From assembly GCA_028694115.1 (NCBI GenBank), contig JAQUUB010000004.1, positions 1 to 64,000 on the forward strand: a DNA stretch of 64,000 bases, in the 5' to 3' direction. The stretch is from Lachnospiraceae bacterium. GTDB taxonomy: Bacteria > Bacillota_A > Clostridia > Lachnospirales > Lachnospiraceae. Positions 16,890-26,034 of this stretch are shown here, piece after piece. Every line of letters starts with the position of its first letter. Position 1 is the first letter of the stretch. The position numbers and the translations under genes were made by a program. The notes beneath the pieces were generated by a model, which was given only the letters and a program-made list of their open reading frames with translations, was not told the origin of the DNA and ran no database searches.

Positions 16890-16918
16890 TTGAAATATTA
16901 TTTCAAAGATGGTATAGT
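16890..16918 (+). promoter_or_regulatory. Catabolic operon promoter with RpiR operator
   Basis: TTGAAATATTATTTCAA (16890-16906) is a perfect palindrome and the exact reverse complement of the rpiR site. TTGAAA serves as -35 and TATAGT (16913-16918) as -10 with a 17-base gap. The flanks (CAAAGRTGKTATA) are also shared with the rpiR promoter, pointing to common control of 16983 onward. Confidence 0.8.
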
Positions 16919-16982
16919 GCAATTACAGATAAAAAAAATAGTGCAACAAACATTGCACATACAATAGGAAGGGAGAAGAACG

Positions 16983-18032
16983 ATGAAAGCAGTTGTATTA
17001 CATGGACCTGAAAATTATCCAAATAATTATGAGGTCACAGAAATTGCGAAACCAGTATGTGGTGAAAATGACATCTTGTTAGAGATGAAAGCTGCTGCAC
17101 TTTGCGGTACTGACAAACGTATCTTTACAGGTGCTAAAACAAAAGGCGTTCGTCGGGACTCTGTTATTGGTCATGAAATGTGTGGTCTGATTGCTGAGGT
17201 AGGCAAGAATGTAACTGGCTATGCGGTAGGAGACAGAGTTGCAATTGCAAACGTTATTCCATGTGGACATTGCGCAGCATGTCTTTCGGGTAGAGAAAAT
17301 GCTTGTATGGAACGTAAAGCAATTGGTTATGAATTTAACGGAGGATTTGAAGAATACATTTTGGTTCCAGAAGTTTGTATCAAGAGTGGCAACGTTGTAA
17401 AACTTCCAGAAGATGTAAGCTTTGCAGCAGGTGCCTGTATCGAGCCTCTGGCATGCTGTATCCGTGGTCTGAAGAATACAGGCACAGGATTCAATGACAC
17501 AGTACTGATTATTGGCGCAGGCCCAATCGGTTTAATGCATCTTCAGTTATCTAAAATTGCAGGCGCAAAGAAAGTGATCGTCAGCGAGTTAGATGCAGGC
17601 AAGAGACAGATTGCAAAAGACCTTGGCGCAGAAGTAGTTGTTGACTCTGCAAACGAAGATCTCGAAAAGATTGTTATGGCAGAAACAAATGGGGAAGGTG
17701 TTGACAGAATCGTTATGGCAATCGGCGTAACAGCACTTGTTAATTCAACATTAAAGCTTGCTAAAAAGGGAGGTACCGTTTGTTTATTCGCTGGATTCCC
17801 AACAGGAAAAACAAGTGATATTGATCCAAGTATTATTCACTACAATGAACTGTTTGTAACAGGCAGTACCGCTTATAAGAGAGAAGATTACTTGCAGGCA
17901 GCAGATATGGTGATAACTAAAAAAATAGATCTTGACGCTATCGTGTCTGACATATTTAAGCTAGATGACTTCAGAGCAGCACTTGACTTGCATATGGCTG
18001 GTACAGCACTAAAAATCGTAATCCAACCATAA
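16983..18032 (+). CDS. Zinc-dependent alcohol/polyol dehydrogenase
   Basis: A 349-residue medium-chain dehydrogenase. Catalytic zinc ligands are Cys41, His64 and Glu65 (GHE motif), structural zinc ligands Cys94, Cys97, Cys100 and Cys108, and a Rossmann motif VLIIGAGPIGLMHL lies near residue 173 for NAD(P). It belongs with sorbitol, threonine, L-idonate 5- and galactitol-phosphate dehydrogenases. As first gene of the RpiR-controlled operon it probably oxidises the imported polyol or aldonate to a keto compound that the kinase and aldolase then use. Specificity cannot be read from sequence. Confidence 0.85.
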   Translation: MKAVVLHGPENYPNNYEVTEIAKPVCGENDILLEMKAAALCGTDKRIFTGAKTKGVRRDSVIGHEMCGLIAEVGKNVTGYAVGDRVAIANVIPCGHCAACLSGRENACMERKAIGYEFNGGFEEYILVPEVCIKSGNVVKLPEDVSFAAGACIEPLACCIRGLKNTGTGFNDTVLIIGAGPIGLMHLQLSKIAGAKKVIVSELDAGKRQIAKDLGAEVVVDSANEDLEKIVMAETNGEGVDRIVMAIGVTALVNSTLKLAKKGGTVCLFAGFPTGKTSDIDPSIIHYNELFVTGSTAYKREDYLQAADMVITKKIDLDAIVSDIFKLDDFRAALDLHMAGTALKIVIQP

Positions 18033-18098
18033 TCATGTAACCATATAATAAAGAAACAAAAAACATAAAATATTTATTTCATAAAGGAGATTAAAACA

Positions 18099-18962
18099 AT
18101 GGCAAACGTAGATCCAATGATGGCAATGGGTAAAGCAGTAAGACTTTCAAGAATGGTAGACAAAGAATCGAACAAAATGATGGCAATCACAGTTGACCAT
18201 GCAATTTCTAGAGGTATTGCACCATTGACTGGTATCCACGATATTCAAACAGCAATTGACAAAATCGTAGCTGGTCGTCCAAATGCTATGACAATGACAG
18301 GTGGTATTCAAAAAAGATGTTGGGGTCCTCACACTGGATCAGGCATTTCTGTTCTTCAAAAACTTTCTAACTACGCTCCTACATCACCAACAAACGATGT
18401 TGTTTTCGGTTCTGTAGATGCAGCAGTTCGCATGGGCGCTGATGCAGTATCCATGGGTGCTATGACTCTTGGTGATTTCCAGAACGAGCAGTTTGAGAGA
18501 ATCGGTGAGATTTCAGAGTATTGCGACAAAATCGGAATGCCTTTAATCGGACATGTTTATCCAAAGGGAGAAAGCGTAGCACCTGATAAAATGACAGCTT
18601 GGGAAAATATCGCTTACTGTGTAAGAAGTGCATGCGAACTTGGTATGGACGTAGTTAAAACAACCTACACAGGTGATCCAGAAAGTATGGCAAAAGCAAT
18701 CGCTTGTGTTCCATCATCTTTCCGAGTAGTTATCCAGGGCGGTGACTCTTGCAAGACTCTTGATGATTACCTTCAGATGACAAGAGACGCAATGGATTGT
18801 GGTGTTGGCGGTGTTACAATGGGTAGATTTGTTTGGGATTACGATGATGTTACCGCACTTGTTGTTGCACTTCGTTACATCATCCACAAAGGATACAGTG
18901 TAAAACAAGCGAAAGAACTTTTAGCACAGCTTGAGAACGATAAAAACTACGATCAGTTCTAA
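18099..18962 (+). CDS. Class I aldolase (DhnA/LsrF-type)
   Basis: A 287-residue TIM-barrel aldolase related to archaeal-type fructose-bisphosphate aldolase and LsrF. MMAITVDHAISRGI near residue 28 matches the typical first strand, and the Schiff-base lysine is Lys187 in MDVVKTTYTGDP; RVVIQGGDS and GVGGVTMGRFVW provide the phosphate-binding loops. It should cleave a phosphorylated keto-sugar, probably releasing dihydroxyacetone phosphate and an aldehyde. AAGGAG precedes the ATG. Codons are those of a highly expressed gene. It sits between the dehydrogenase and the kinase, so it likely acts on the kinase product. Confidence 0.8.
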   Translation: MANVDPMMAMGKAVRLSRMVDKESNKMMAITVDHAISRGIAPLTGIHDIQTAIDKIVAGRPNAMTMTGGIQKRCWGPHTGSGISVLQKLSNYAPTSPTNDVVFGSVDAAVRMGADAVSMGAMTLGDFQNEQFERIGEISEYCDKIGMPLIGHVYPKGESVAPDKMTAWENIAYCVRSACELGMDVVKTTYTGDPESMAKAIACVPSSFRVVIQGGDSCKTLDDYLQMTRDAMDCGVGGVTMGRFVWDYDDVTALVVALRYIIHKGYSVKQAKELLAQLENDKNYDQF

Positions 18963-18985
18963 TTCAATAGAGATGGGGACCGAAT

Positions 18986-20509
18986 ATGGCAAAGTATTTA
19001 TTGGGAGTTGATATTGGTACAACAAGTTTAAAGGTTGCCGTAATTGACGAAAATGCAAATGTATTGGGAATTAGTAGCAGTAGATATCGTCTGATTACAC
19101 CAAAACAGAATTACGTTCAAATTGATGCAGAAAGTATGTGGGAAGCATTTTTGACATGTGTTCGTCTTCTTAGAGATGGTAAGGAAATTGACACGTCAAA
19201 GGTTGCAGGAATAAGTATTTCTTCACTCTGTCCAGGGCTTATTGCTCTAGGCGAGAATGGAGAAGTGCTGGTTGATCCTATCATCTACTCAGATAGACGT
19301 AGTACAGAAGAAGCAGATATGATCCTTGATGCGGTAGGCGTAGATAAACTCTTAGAAATTACAGCAAATAGTTCTATGGCAGGAGCTTTTTCCGGATCGT
19401 CCATGTTATGGATTAAAAGAAATTTACCGGAAGAATATGCAAAGACGAAGTATTTTGGTCATTTAAATACGTTCTTCACTAACCGAATGACAGGAGCATT
19501 TGCAATTGATTATTCGAATGCATCCTATACAAATTTGTTCGAAACAACGGGTGGCAAAAAGTGGTCAGCGTTTTTATGTGAGAAGCTTGGCATAGATATG
19601 GAAAAACTTCCAGAGCTTCATGACTCAACAGATGTTGTAGGCGGACTTATTCGGAAAGATGTAATTGAACTTGGTATTCCAGAAGGGATTCCAGTGGTAA
19701 TTGGTGGTGCTGATACACCTTGTGCAACACTTGCAGCAGGCGTTACCAAGGCCGGGGATGTATGTGAATCAGTAGGAACAACCGATGTTCTTACAATCTG
19801 TATTGACAAACCAGTATTTGACAGAGGTTTTATCAATCGATGTCATGTGGTTCCAGGAACTTGGATTTATCAGGGTGCAATGTCCTTTACAGGAGCAGCA
19901 AATGAATGGTTTTTAAATCAGTTCTGTGGTGACTTAATTGAACAGTCAGAGAGTAGCATAAAAGCTTTTACATTGATGAACATGGAAGCAGAAAAGGCAA
20001 ATCCCGGATGTGATGGTGTGGTATTTCTTCCATATATGCTTGGAGAGAGAAGCCCAATATGGGACTCTTATGCAAGAGGAGTATTCTTTGGAATTTCCTT
20101 ACAGACAACGAGAAAAGAAATGAATCGTGCGGTATTGGAAGGCTGTGGATATGGACTGAGACAATTGGCTAGTATTGCTGAACGGATTACAGGTAATGAA
20201 ATAACGGAATTCATATCAATCGGCGGTGGTGCTAAGAGTGAAACTTGGGCACAGATCAAAGCAGATATCATAGGAAAAGACTTAAAGATACTTGATATGA
20301 GTGATATGGCGCCAGTAGGAGCGGCCCTTCTGGCAGGTGTTGGAGCAGGCGTATTTAAGGATGTATATGAGGCATCAGACAAGGTTGAAAAGAAGGTTTA
20401 CAAAGTAATCAAGAGTAACCATGATCATGATGAGGTATATACAAAGAGATACGAAGTATACAAGAGCTTGTATCCAGCATTGAAAGATATTTATAGACAG
20501 AATGTCTAA
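18986..20509 (+). CDS. FGGY-family carbohydrate kinase
   Basis: A 507-residue kinase of the xylulokinase/gluconokinase superfamily. The N-terminal LLGVDIGTTSLKVAVID is the phosphate-binding loop of the actin-like fold, and FLPYMLGERSPIWD and FISIGGGAKSETWAQIKADI correspond to the FGGY signature region and the C-terminal ATP-binding helix. It should phosphorylate the keto intermediate from the dehydrogenase, giving the aldolase substrate. It begins 23 bases after the aldolase, in the same operon. The exact sugar is unknown; xylulose is only one option. Confidence 0.88.
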   Translation: MAKYLLGVDIGTTSLKVAVIDENANVLGISSSRYRLITPKQNYVQIDAESMWEAFLTCVRLLRDGKEIDTSKVAGISISSLCPGLIALGENGEVLVDPIIYSDRRSTEEADMILDAVGVDKLLEITANSSMAGAFSGSSMLWIKRNLPEEYAKTKYFGHLNTFFTNRMTGAFAIDYSNASYTNLFETTGGKKWSAFLCEKLGIDMEKLPELHDSTDVVGGLIRKDVIELGIPEGIPVVIGGADTPCATLAAGVTKAGDVCESVGTTDVLTICIDKPVFDRGFINRCHVVPGTWIYQGAMSFTGAANEWFLNQFCGDLIEQSESSIKAFTLMNMEAEKANPGCDGVVFLPYMLGERSPIWDSYARGVFFGISLQTTRKEMNRAVLEGCGYGLRQLASIAERITGNEITEFISIGGGAKSETWAQIKADIIGKDLKILDMSDMAPVGAALLAGVGAGVFKDVYEASDKVEKKVYKVIKSNHDHDEVYTKRYEVYKSLYPALKDIYRQNV

Positions 20510-20555
20510 AATATAAAAGGAAACTATAAATTTGATAATGTATAAGGAGAAGAAT

Positions 20556-21671
20556 ATGAAAAAGAAAATCGTAGCACTTACATGTGCAATGGCAATGGTT
20601 TGTACAACACTTGCTGGATGCGGATCCGCAAGCAAAACACCTGAAGCAACACCAGAAGTAACATCAGATGCAGCAGCTGAAACAACAGAAGAAACATCAG
20701 CAACAGAAGATGCAACGGTAACACCAGCAGCAGATGCAGTAGAAATTACGATTGCTGTTCCAGATCCAGAAGCTTCTTATATTTACGAAGCAGCAACAGA
20801 ATTTGCAAACCGTGCAATGGAATATTCCAATGGCACATTAAATATCAAAGTAGCTGGTAATGGTTCTCTGTACGGCGGAGATACAGCTGCTGGTATCAAA
20901 CAGCTTGGCGCTGGTTCCCTAAAAATGTTGATTCTTGCATCTTCTGTATATGCAAGCTTTGAACCTGGCTACAACGTAATCTCTGTTCCTTATATGTTTG
21001 ATGATCAGGCACAGCTATTGGATTACTTAAATAGTGACACAGGTAAAGAACTAATGGGTAGAGCAGACAAAATGGGTATCACAACAGTTGGTAGCTGGAC
21101 AAGATCTTTCCGTGAAATCACAAACTCCAAATTGCCAATCACAAAGCCAGAAGACTTAAAAGGTGTAGTACTTCGTGTTCCTAACAACTCTTTATATGTT
21201 GAATTCTTTAACGCATGTGGTGCTGTTACAACACCTATGAACTTCTCTGAAGTTTACAATGCATTACAGTTGAACACATTAGATGGTCAGGAAAACCCAG
21301 TTGACGTTCCTTATTCAAACAAATTCTACGAAGTACAGAAATATATCTCTTTCACAAACCATATGGCGGATGCTTGGTTAGTAGGTGTTAACTCTAATTT
21401 CTACAATGGTTTAACACAGGAACAGCAGGATGCAATCACAAAAGCTGGTCAGGAAGTACAGCAGTGGAATGTAGATATGATGGCTGAAAAGAATCAGGAT
21501 GCATTAAAGACTCTGACAGACAATGGTATGGTATCTAACGAACTTACAGAGGAAGCTCGTGAAGCATTCGTTGCAGTATCCCAGTCTTGCTATCCAAAAT
21601 TCAAAGAACTCATCGCTGATGATACATTATTTGATGCAACAGCAGAGTTCTGTGGAAAAGCTGTAAAATAA
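20556..21671 (+). CDS. dctP: TRAP transporter substrate-binding lipoprotein (DctP)
   Basis: A 371-residue DctP-type binding protein. I start at ATG 20556 (AAGGAGA at 6 bases). A signal peptide ends in the lipobox LAGC (Cys22), then an acidic Thr/Ala/Glu linker to about residue 62. The family Arg that binds a carboxylate is present in LRVPNN (Arg207), preceded by WTRSFREITN, and MNFSEVYNALQLNTLDGQENP is diagnostic. A carboxylated ligand such as a sugar acid is therefore more likely than a neutral sugar. It feeds the DctQ and DctM membrane parts encoded just downstream. Confidence 0.9.
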   Translation: MKKKIVALTCAMAMVCTTLAGCGSASKTPEATPEVTSDAAAETTEETSATEDATVTPAADAVEITIAVPDPEASYIYEAATEFANRAMEYSNGTLNIKVAGNGSLYGGDTAAGIKQLGAGSLKMLILASSVYASFEPGYNVISVPYMFDDQAQLLDYLNSDTGKELMGRADKMGITTVGSWTRSFREITNSKLPITKPEDLKGVVLRVPNNSLYVEFFNACGAVTTPMNFSEVYNALQLNTLDGQENPVDVPYSNKFYEVQKYISFTNHMADAWLVGVNSNFYNGLTQEQQDAITKAGQEVQQWNVDMMAEKNQDALKTLTDNGMVSNELTEEAREAFVAVSQSCYPKFKELIADDTLFDATAEFCGKAVK

Positions 21672-21703
21672 TCAATAGTTCAAAGAGCAGATTTGAAAGT
21701 ATA

Positions 21704-21742
21704 AAAATATGCGCCCTGCCTTCTGGGCAAGGTGCATATTTT
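21704..21742 (+). terminator. Intercistronic hairpin after dctP
   Basis: AAAATATGC pairs with GCATATTTT, enclosing a second G+C-rich pairing, and ends in T. It lies inside the operon between the binding-protein gene and dctQ, so it is probably a leaky terminator or mRNA stabiliser that raises binding-protein output over the membrane subunits. Confidence 0.65.
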
Positions 21743-21795
21743 GTCTATTTATGATATCAGTCTGCATAAGACATAAATAATAGTTGGAGGGAAAA

Positions 21796-22335
21796 ATGGA
21801 AAGAAAACAATCTAAACTTTCAGGGTTCTTTAATGTAATTAATAAACTTGAAGATATTATATTAGCTATTCTGGTCATTGGTATGGTAATTGTTATCATA
21901 CTCCAGATTGTTGGCCGCGTAACAGGACGTCCTTTTCCATGGACAGAGGAAACCAGTAGATATCTGTTCCTGTGGATGATGTTCGTTGCCTTGGCATCAG
22001 GCTTTAATAGGTGTGAGTCTTCTAGAGTTACGCTGCTTTTGCAGATTGGACCAAGATGGCTGAAGAAATTCAGTGAAGTATTATATGCAGTAGTAGTTTT
22101 AGGATTTTTTGCTTTTATGTTTGTTTACGGTTTACAGGTAGTACAGCAGCAGGTTCAGTTCCGTGAAATGGGAACAGCTCTTCGTATTCCAATGTACTTC
22201 ATTGGAATTTGCCAGCCTGTTGGCGCATTACTTGGTTTTATCGGTACGATCCAGAGCTTTTTGGAATATCACAAAAAAATTGCTATTGGAGATAAAGAAA
22301 TAGAGAAGCAGAAAGAATTGGAGAAAGAGGGGTGA
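21796..22335 (+). CDS. dctQ: TRAP transporter small permease (DctQ)
   Basis: A 179-residue, four-helix membrane protein starting at ATG 21796 with GGAGGG at 5-6 bases. RPFPWTEETSRYLFLWMMFVALASGF is the classical DctQ signature (PWTEE...R), followed by GTALRIPMYFIGICQPVG. It pairs with DctM to form the sodium-driven membrane part of the TRAP transporter. The gene lies 7 bases upstream of dctM. Confidence 0.9.
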   Translation: MERKQSKLSGFFNVINKLEDIILAILVIGMVIVIILQIVGRVTGRPFPWTEETSRYLFLWMMFVALASGFNRCESSRVTLLLQIGPRWLKKFSEVLYAVVVLGFFAFMFVYGLQVVQQQVQFREMGTALRIPMYFIGICQPVGALLGFIGTIQSFLEYHKKIAIGDKEIEKQKELEKEG

Positions 22336-22342
22336 TTAGACG

Positions 22343-23629
22343 ATGAATATGAGTTTGGTTATTATTTTACTTTTTATGATATTTATGTTTTTGGGTGTAC
22401 CAATCGCTGTTTCTCTTGGTGCAGCATCTGTAATCGTCATGGCACTTATGACAGATTTGCCGCTTAATATGGCAACGCAGTCTATGTTTACAGCAATGAA
22501 CTCCTTCATCATGGTAGCAGTTCCACTCTTTATTTTATGTGGTTCATTGATGGACGAGGGTGGTATTGCAGATCGTATCTATGATCTTGCGGAGGCGCTT
22601 GTTGGATGGATGTATGGTGGTCTAGGTCATGTGTCCGTAGTAGTTAATATGTTATTCGCAGGTATGTCCGGTTCTTCCGTTGCAGCGATTGCTTCCATCG
22701 GTAAGATGAGTATTAATGCTCTAGATAAAAAAGGTTATCCAAAGGATTATGCTACAGCAATAAACTTATCAGGTTCCATGCTGGCATCTGTTATTCCTCC
22801 TAGTATCCTGATGATCAATGCAGCAGCAACAGGCAACGTATCGATTGGACGTGCATTGCTTGCAGGTATGATTCCTGGTGTTCTTATTGGTTTGATCTTT
22901 ATGGCTTACAATTATTACTATTGTAGAAAACACAACATTGGTGACCGTATTCCTTTCTCTGGAAAGAAATTAGGGAAAGCCTTAGTAAGATCTATTCCTG
23001 CATTATTAACACCAGTTATTCTTTTGGGTGGTGTTTACACAGGTATTTATACACCTACAGAAGGTGCAGCAATTGCCGTTGTTTATACATGTATCGTATC
23101 CATTTATGTATTCAAAAATCTTAAATGGAGAGATATTCCTAGAATAATGATTAAGAACGCTCGTTCTACAGGAACCATCCTGTTTGTGGCTATCGCTGCG
23201 AAACCAGCATCTTTATTATTTGAGATTGATGGTCTTCCTAGCACAGTAGCTAACATGATTACAGGTATTTCTGATAATCGTATTGTTATTTTATTCGTAT
23301 TGTATGCATTCTTGATTGTTGTTGGTATGTTCATGGATGCAACAGCTGCAATCTTTATCCTTGTACCAATTATGCTTCCAGCAGTTCAGGCAGTTGGCGT
23401 ATCACCATTGTTCTTTACCGTATTCCTTGTAATTACACTGTCCTTCGGTCTGATTACACCTCCTGTTGGTGTATGTCTGTATGCGGCTGAAAATGTTACA
23501 GGATTACCGCTTGAGAAGATTATAAAAGCATCCATACCATGGATTCTGTTGATTGCAATATCTATCTGCATCTTCATTATCTTCCCACAGCTGATTGAAG
23601 TACCAGTTTCACTCGTATTCGGAAGCTAA
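22343..23629 (+). CDS. dctM: TRAP transporter large permease (DctM)
   Basis: A 428-residue polytopic protein of the DctM/SiaM family: MFAGMSGSSVAAIASIG and SMLASVIPPSILMINAA form the first sodium/substrate hairpin region, and LSFGLITPPVGVCLYAAENVTG the second. It carries out substrate translocation using the sodium gradient, receiving ligand from DctP. Normal length for the family. A hairpin without a good T tract follows before the next gene, so transcription may partly continue. Confidence 0.92.
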   Translation: MNMSLVIILLFMIFMFLGVPIAVSLGAASVIVMALMTDLPLNMATQSMFTAMNSFIMVAVPLFILCGSLMDEGGIADRIYDLAEALVGWMYGGLGHVSVVVNMLFAGMSGSSVAAIASIGKMSINALDKKGYPKDYATAINLSGSMLASVIPPSILMINAAATGNVSIGRALLAGMIPGVLIGLIFMAYNYYYCRKHNIGDRIPFSGKKLGKALVRSIPALLTPVILLGGVYTGIYTPTEGAAIAVVYTCIVSIYVFKNLKWRDIPRIMIKNARSTGTILFVAIAAKPASLLFEIDGLPSTVANMITGISDNRIVILFVLYAFLIVVGMFMDATAAIFILVPIMLPAVQAVGVSPLFFTVFLVITLSFGLITPPVGVCLYAAENVTGLPLEKIIKASIPWILLIAISICIFIIFPQLIEVPVSLVFGS

Positions 23630-23656
23630 TAAATGGTTTACCTCTCTACCTCCTGG

Positions 23657-23685
23657 AATACCCTGAAAGGATTTCGGGGGGTATT
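23657..23685 (+). terminator. Hairpin between dctM and the hydroxyacid dehydrogenase gene
   Basis: AATACCC pairs with GGGTATT, with an inner TGAAA/TTTCG pairing, but the following bases are not T-rich. More likely a processing or stabilising hairpin than a full stop. Confidence 0.45.
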
Positions 23686-23741
23686 GCTACTTTAAAATCA
23701 ATGCGCTTACGACCGTTTAAATGGTCAGAAAGGATAAAAAT

Positions 23742-24707
23742 ATGAAAATTGTAGTACTTGATGGATACACAGAAAATCCTGGCGATTTAAGCTGGGAAGG
23801 TTTGGAGAAGATTGGAGAATTAAAGGTTTATGACCGGATCTCTTATGTTGAGGCACCTGTTATTGCAGAGACAATCGGTGACGCAGAGATTGTAATTACA
23901 AACAAAACACCAATCTCTAAAGAAACCATTGACAAATGCCCTAATATGAAGTTGATTGCCATGCTTGCAACAGGCTACAATGTAGTAGATTACAATTATG
24001 CAAAAGAAAAAGGGATTCCTGTAGTAAACGTTCCAACCTATGGGACACAGATTGTTGGACAGTTTGCAGTTGGTCTTCTTCTTGAAATCTGTTCTCATTA
24101 TCAGTATCATTCAGATACTGTAAAGGCGGGAAAATGGGAAAATAATCAGGATTGGTGCTATTGGGATTTCCCGATGATCGAGCTATATGGCAAGACAGCA
24201 GGTGTAATCGGTCTTGGCAGAATTGGCCAGTCTACGGCTAAAATTTGCAAGAGCATGGATATGCGTGTTCTTGGATTTGACAAGTTCGAGAGTGAATCAG
24301 GAAAGGCGGTTGCAGAGTATGTTGATCTGGATACGTTACTTGCAGAGTCAGATGTTATTTTCCTACATTGCCCACTTTTTGCGGACACGGAGGGCCTCAT
24401 TAACAAAGAAAATATAGAGAAAATGAAAGATGGTGTTATCATTATTAATAACTCACGTGGTCAGTTAGTGGTTGAACAGGATCTTGCAGATGCATTAAAC
24501 AGCGGTAAAGTTTATGCAGCAGGTCTTGATGTTGTTTCTTCAGAACCAATCAAAAAAGATAACCCACTTTTAACAGCAAAGAACTGCCTCATTACCCCTC
24601 ATATTTCCTGGGCTGCTCAGGCTGCACGTCAAAGAATCATGGATACCGTTGTTGATAATGTGAAAGCATTTATCAGTGGCAATCCGGTCAATGTAGTAAA
24701 TAAATAA
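23742..24707 (+). CDS. D-2-hydroxyacid dehydrogenase (hydroxypyruvate reductase-like)
   Basis: A 321-residue NAD-dependent enzyme; I start at ATG 23742, 6 bases after AAAGGAT. The nucleotide motif is VIGLGRIGQ, and the catalytic Arg (INNSRGQLV), Glu (VVSSEP) and His (TPHISWAA) are all present. The LATGYNVVD and GLLLE segments fit the glycerate dehydrogenase/hydroxypyruvate reductase branch rather than lactate dehydrogenase. In this operon it could reduce hydroxypyruvate or a related three-carbon product to D-glycerate, which the glycerate kinase encoded 1.3 kb downstream would phosphorylate. Confidence 0.85.
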   Translation: MKIVVLDGYTENPGDLSWEGLEKIGELKVYDRISYVEAPVIAETIGDAEIVITNKTPISKETIDKCPNMKLIAMLATGYNVVDYNYAKEKGIPVVNVPTYGTQIVGQFAVGLLLEICSHYQYHSDTVKAGKWENNQDWCYWDFPMIELYGKTAGVIGLGRIGQSTAKICKSMDMRVLGFDKFESESGKAVAEYVDLDTLLAESDVIFLHCPLFADTEGLINKENIEKMKDGVIIINNSRGQLVVEQDLADALNSGKVYAAGLDVVSSEPIKKDNPLLTAKNCLITPHISWAAQAARQRIMDTVVDNVKAFISGNPVNVVNK

Positions 24708-24708
24708 C

Positions 24709-25632
24709 ATGATAGTTTTATTATTGTTACAAAAAATAGTATCCTTGTTTATTATGATATTTGTAGGAGTGGTACTAGTGAAAAGCCGGATGCTGAAAGC
24801 AGAGGACAGTAAAACATTGTCTGTGTTGGCACTGTATCTCATCATGCCCTGTGTTATTTTGATGGCTTTTCAGGTGGACTACACAAAAGAGGTAAGGAAT
24901 GGTCTGATATTAGCCATCTTTGCCTCTGTGGTCATTCACATAGGGCTGATTCTATTAAATGAACTTCTAAAGCGGGTGTTCCATCTGAACAGTGTAGAGC
25001 AAGCTTCTGTAATCTATTCCAATGCAGGCAATCTGATTATTCCACTGGTCACCTCCATGTTGGGAAAAGAATGGGTAATCTATTCCAGTGCCTTTGTATC
25101 TGTACAGCTTTTTCTAATGTGGAGTCATGGAAAGGCTGTGCTCTGCGGAGAGCGTAAATTTGAAATATGGAAGGTTCTCACCAATGTAAATATGGTTTCA
25201 ATTATTGTAGGTATGATTCTGTTTATTACTGGAATCCGCTTTCCAACGCCACTAGTCGATGCGCTAAACTCTATTGGCACAATGATAGGACCTACGGCAA
25301 TGCTGGTAATGGGTATGTTGATTAGCAGAACCAATATTCATAAGATAATGGAATATAAAAGACTGTGGCTGATTGCTGTGCTGCGTCTTGTGGGAATGCC
25401 ACTTTTATGTCTGCTGTTTTTAAAGTACAGCGGTATTGCCTCCTTCGTACCAAATGGGGAAAAAATTCTGCTAATTACGCTACTCGCCACCATGACGCCA
25501 TCCGCATCTACCATCACACAGATGGCACAGGTATATGACAAGGATGCAGATTATGCAAGTGCGATTAATGTGGTTACAACAATTTTGTGTATTGTAACAA
25601 TGCCAGGTATCGTTTCACTGTACTTATTGTAA
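24709..25632 (+). CDS. AEC-family carrier
   Basis: A 307-residue, ten-helix auxin efflux carrier family protein (LYLIMPCVILMAFQ, YSNAGNLIIPLV, TMTPSASTITQMAQVYDKDADYASAINVVTT are typical). Bacterial members transport organic acids such as malate or lactate. The ATG follows the dehydrogenase stop by a single base, so the two are translationally coupled, and it may export or import a hydroxyacid of the pathway. Direction and substrate are unproved. Confidence 0.8.
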   Translation: MIVLLLLQKIVSLFIMIFVGVVLVKSRMLKAEDSKTLSVLALYLIMPCVILMAFQVDYTKEVRNGLILAIFASVVIHIGLILLNELLKRVFHLNSVEQASVIYSNAGNLIIPLVTSMLGKEWVIYSSAFVSVQLFLMWSHGKAVLCGERKFEIWKVLTNVNMVSIIVGMILFITGIRFPTPLVDALNSIGTMIGPTAMLVMGMLISRTNIHKIMEYKRLWLIAVLRLVGMPLLCLLFLKYSGIASFVPNGEKILLITLLATMTPSASTITQMAQVYDKDADYASAINVVTTILCIVTMPGIVSLYLL

Positions 25633-25751
25633 TATTGTCTATTTGTAATTATATTTCAAAAAGTGTTGAAACAATGAAAATAATATTTTATTATCTATAG
25701 CAAAAGCGTGTATTATAATCATATTGCATAGAAGAATAGGAGCGATTACCT

Positions 25752-25955
25752 ATGAAAAGAAGCATGTGGAACATGAATCATACATTTAAGGATGTAAATA
25801 GCGGTGATAAGAATGATAAGGAACCGTCAAATCGGGGAATGCTAATAGGCATTGGCATTGGTGTATTCCTGTACGTATTCACAGGTAGAATGGAAATGGT
25901 CCTTGTTGGACTGTTCCTCGGACTAATGATCGGTGCAGCACTTAAAAGAAAATAA
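25752..25955 (+). CDS. Small membrane protein, 67 aa
   Basis: An ATG with AGGAG at about 8 bases opens 67 codons. The first 30 residues are polar, then a Gly-rich hydrophobic hairpin (about 30-64, GMLIGIGIGVFLYVF and VGLFLGLMIGAAL) gives two membrane helices with Gly-zipper spacing. No family recognised. It has its own AT-rich upstream region and a strong terminator, so it is a separate transcription unit between the catabolic operon and glycerate kinase. Confidence 0.6.
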   Translation: MKRSMWNMNHTFKDVNSGDKNDKEPSNRGMLIGIGIGVFLYVFTGRMEMVLVGLFLGLMIGAALKRK

Positions 25956-25961
25956 GATCTA

Positions 25962-26008
25962 AAAAATGCTCCCACCTATGGATTAAAGCTATAAGTGGGA
26001 GCATTTTT
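25962..26008. terminator. Bidirectional intrinsic terminator
   Basis: A 14-bp stem of AAAAATGCTCCCAC with GTGGGAGCATTTTT around a 19-base loop, with A and T tracts on either side. It ends the 67-aa gene and the converging glycerate kinase gene. Confidence 0.85.
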
Positions 26009-26034
26009 AGGGGGATTAATAAAGAAACAAGTAG

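Noticed and set aside
25640..25690. TATTTCAAAAAGTGTTGAAA region as a fourth RpiR site
   Set aside because: Half-sites are present but the spacing and centre do not match the 17-bp palindrome; AT-rich DNA gives such matches by chance.
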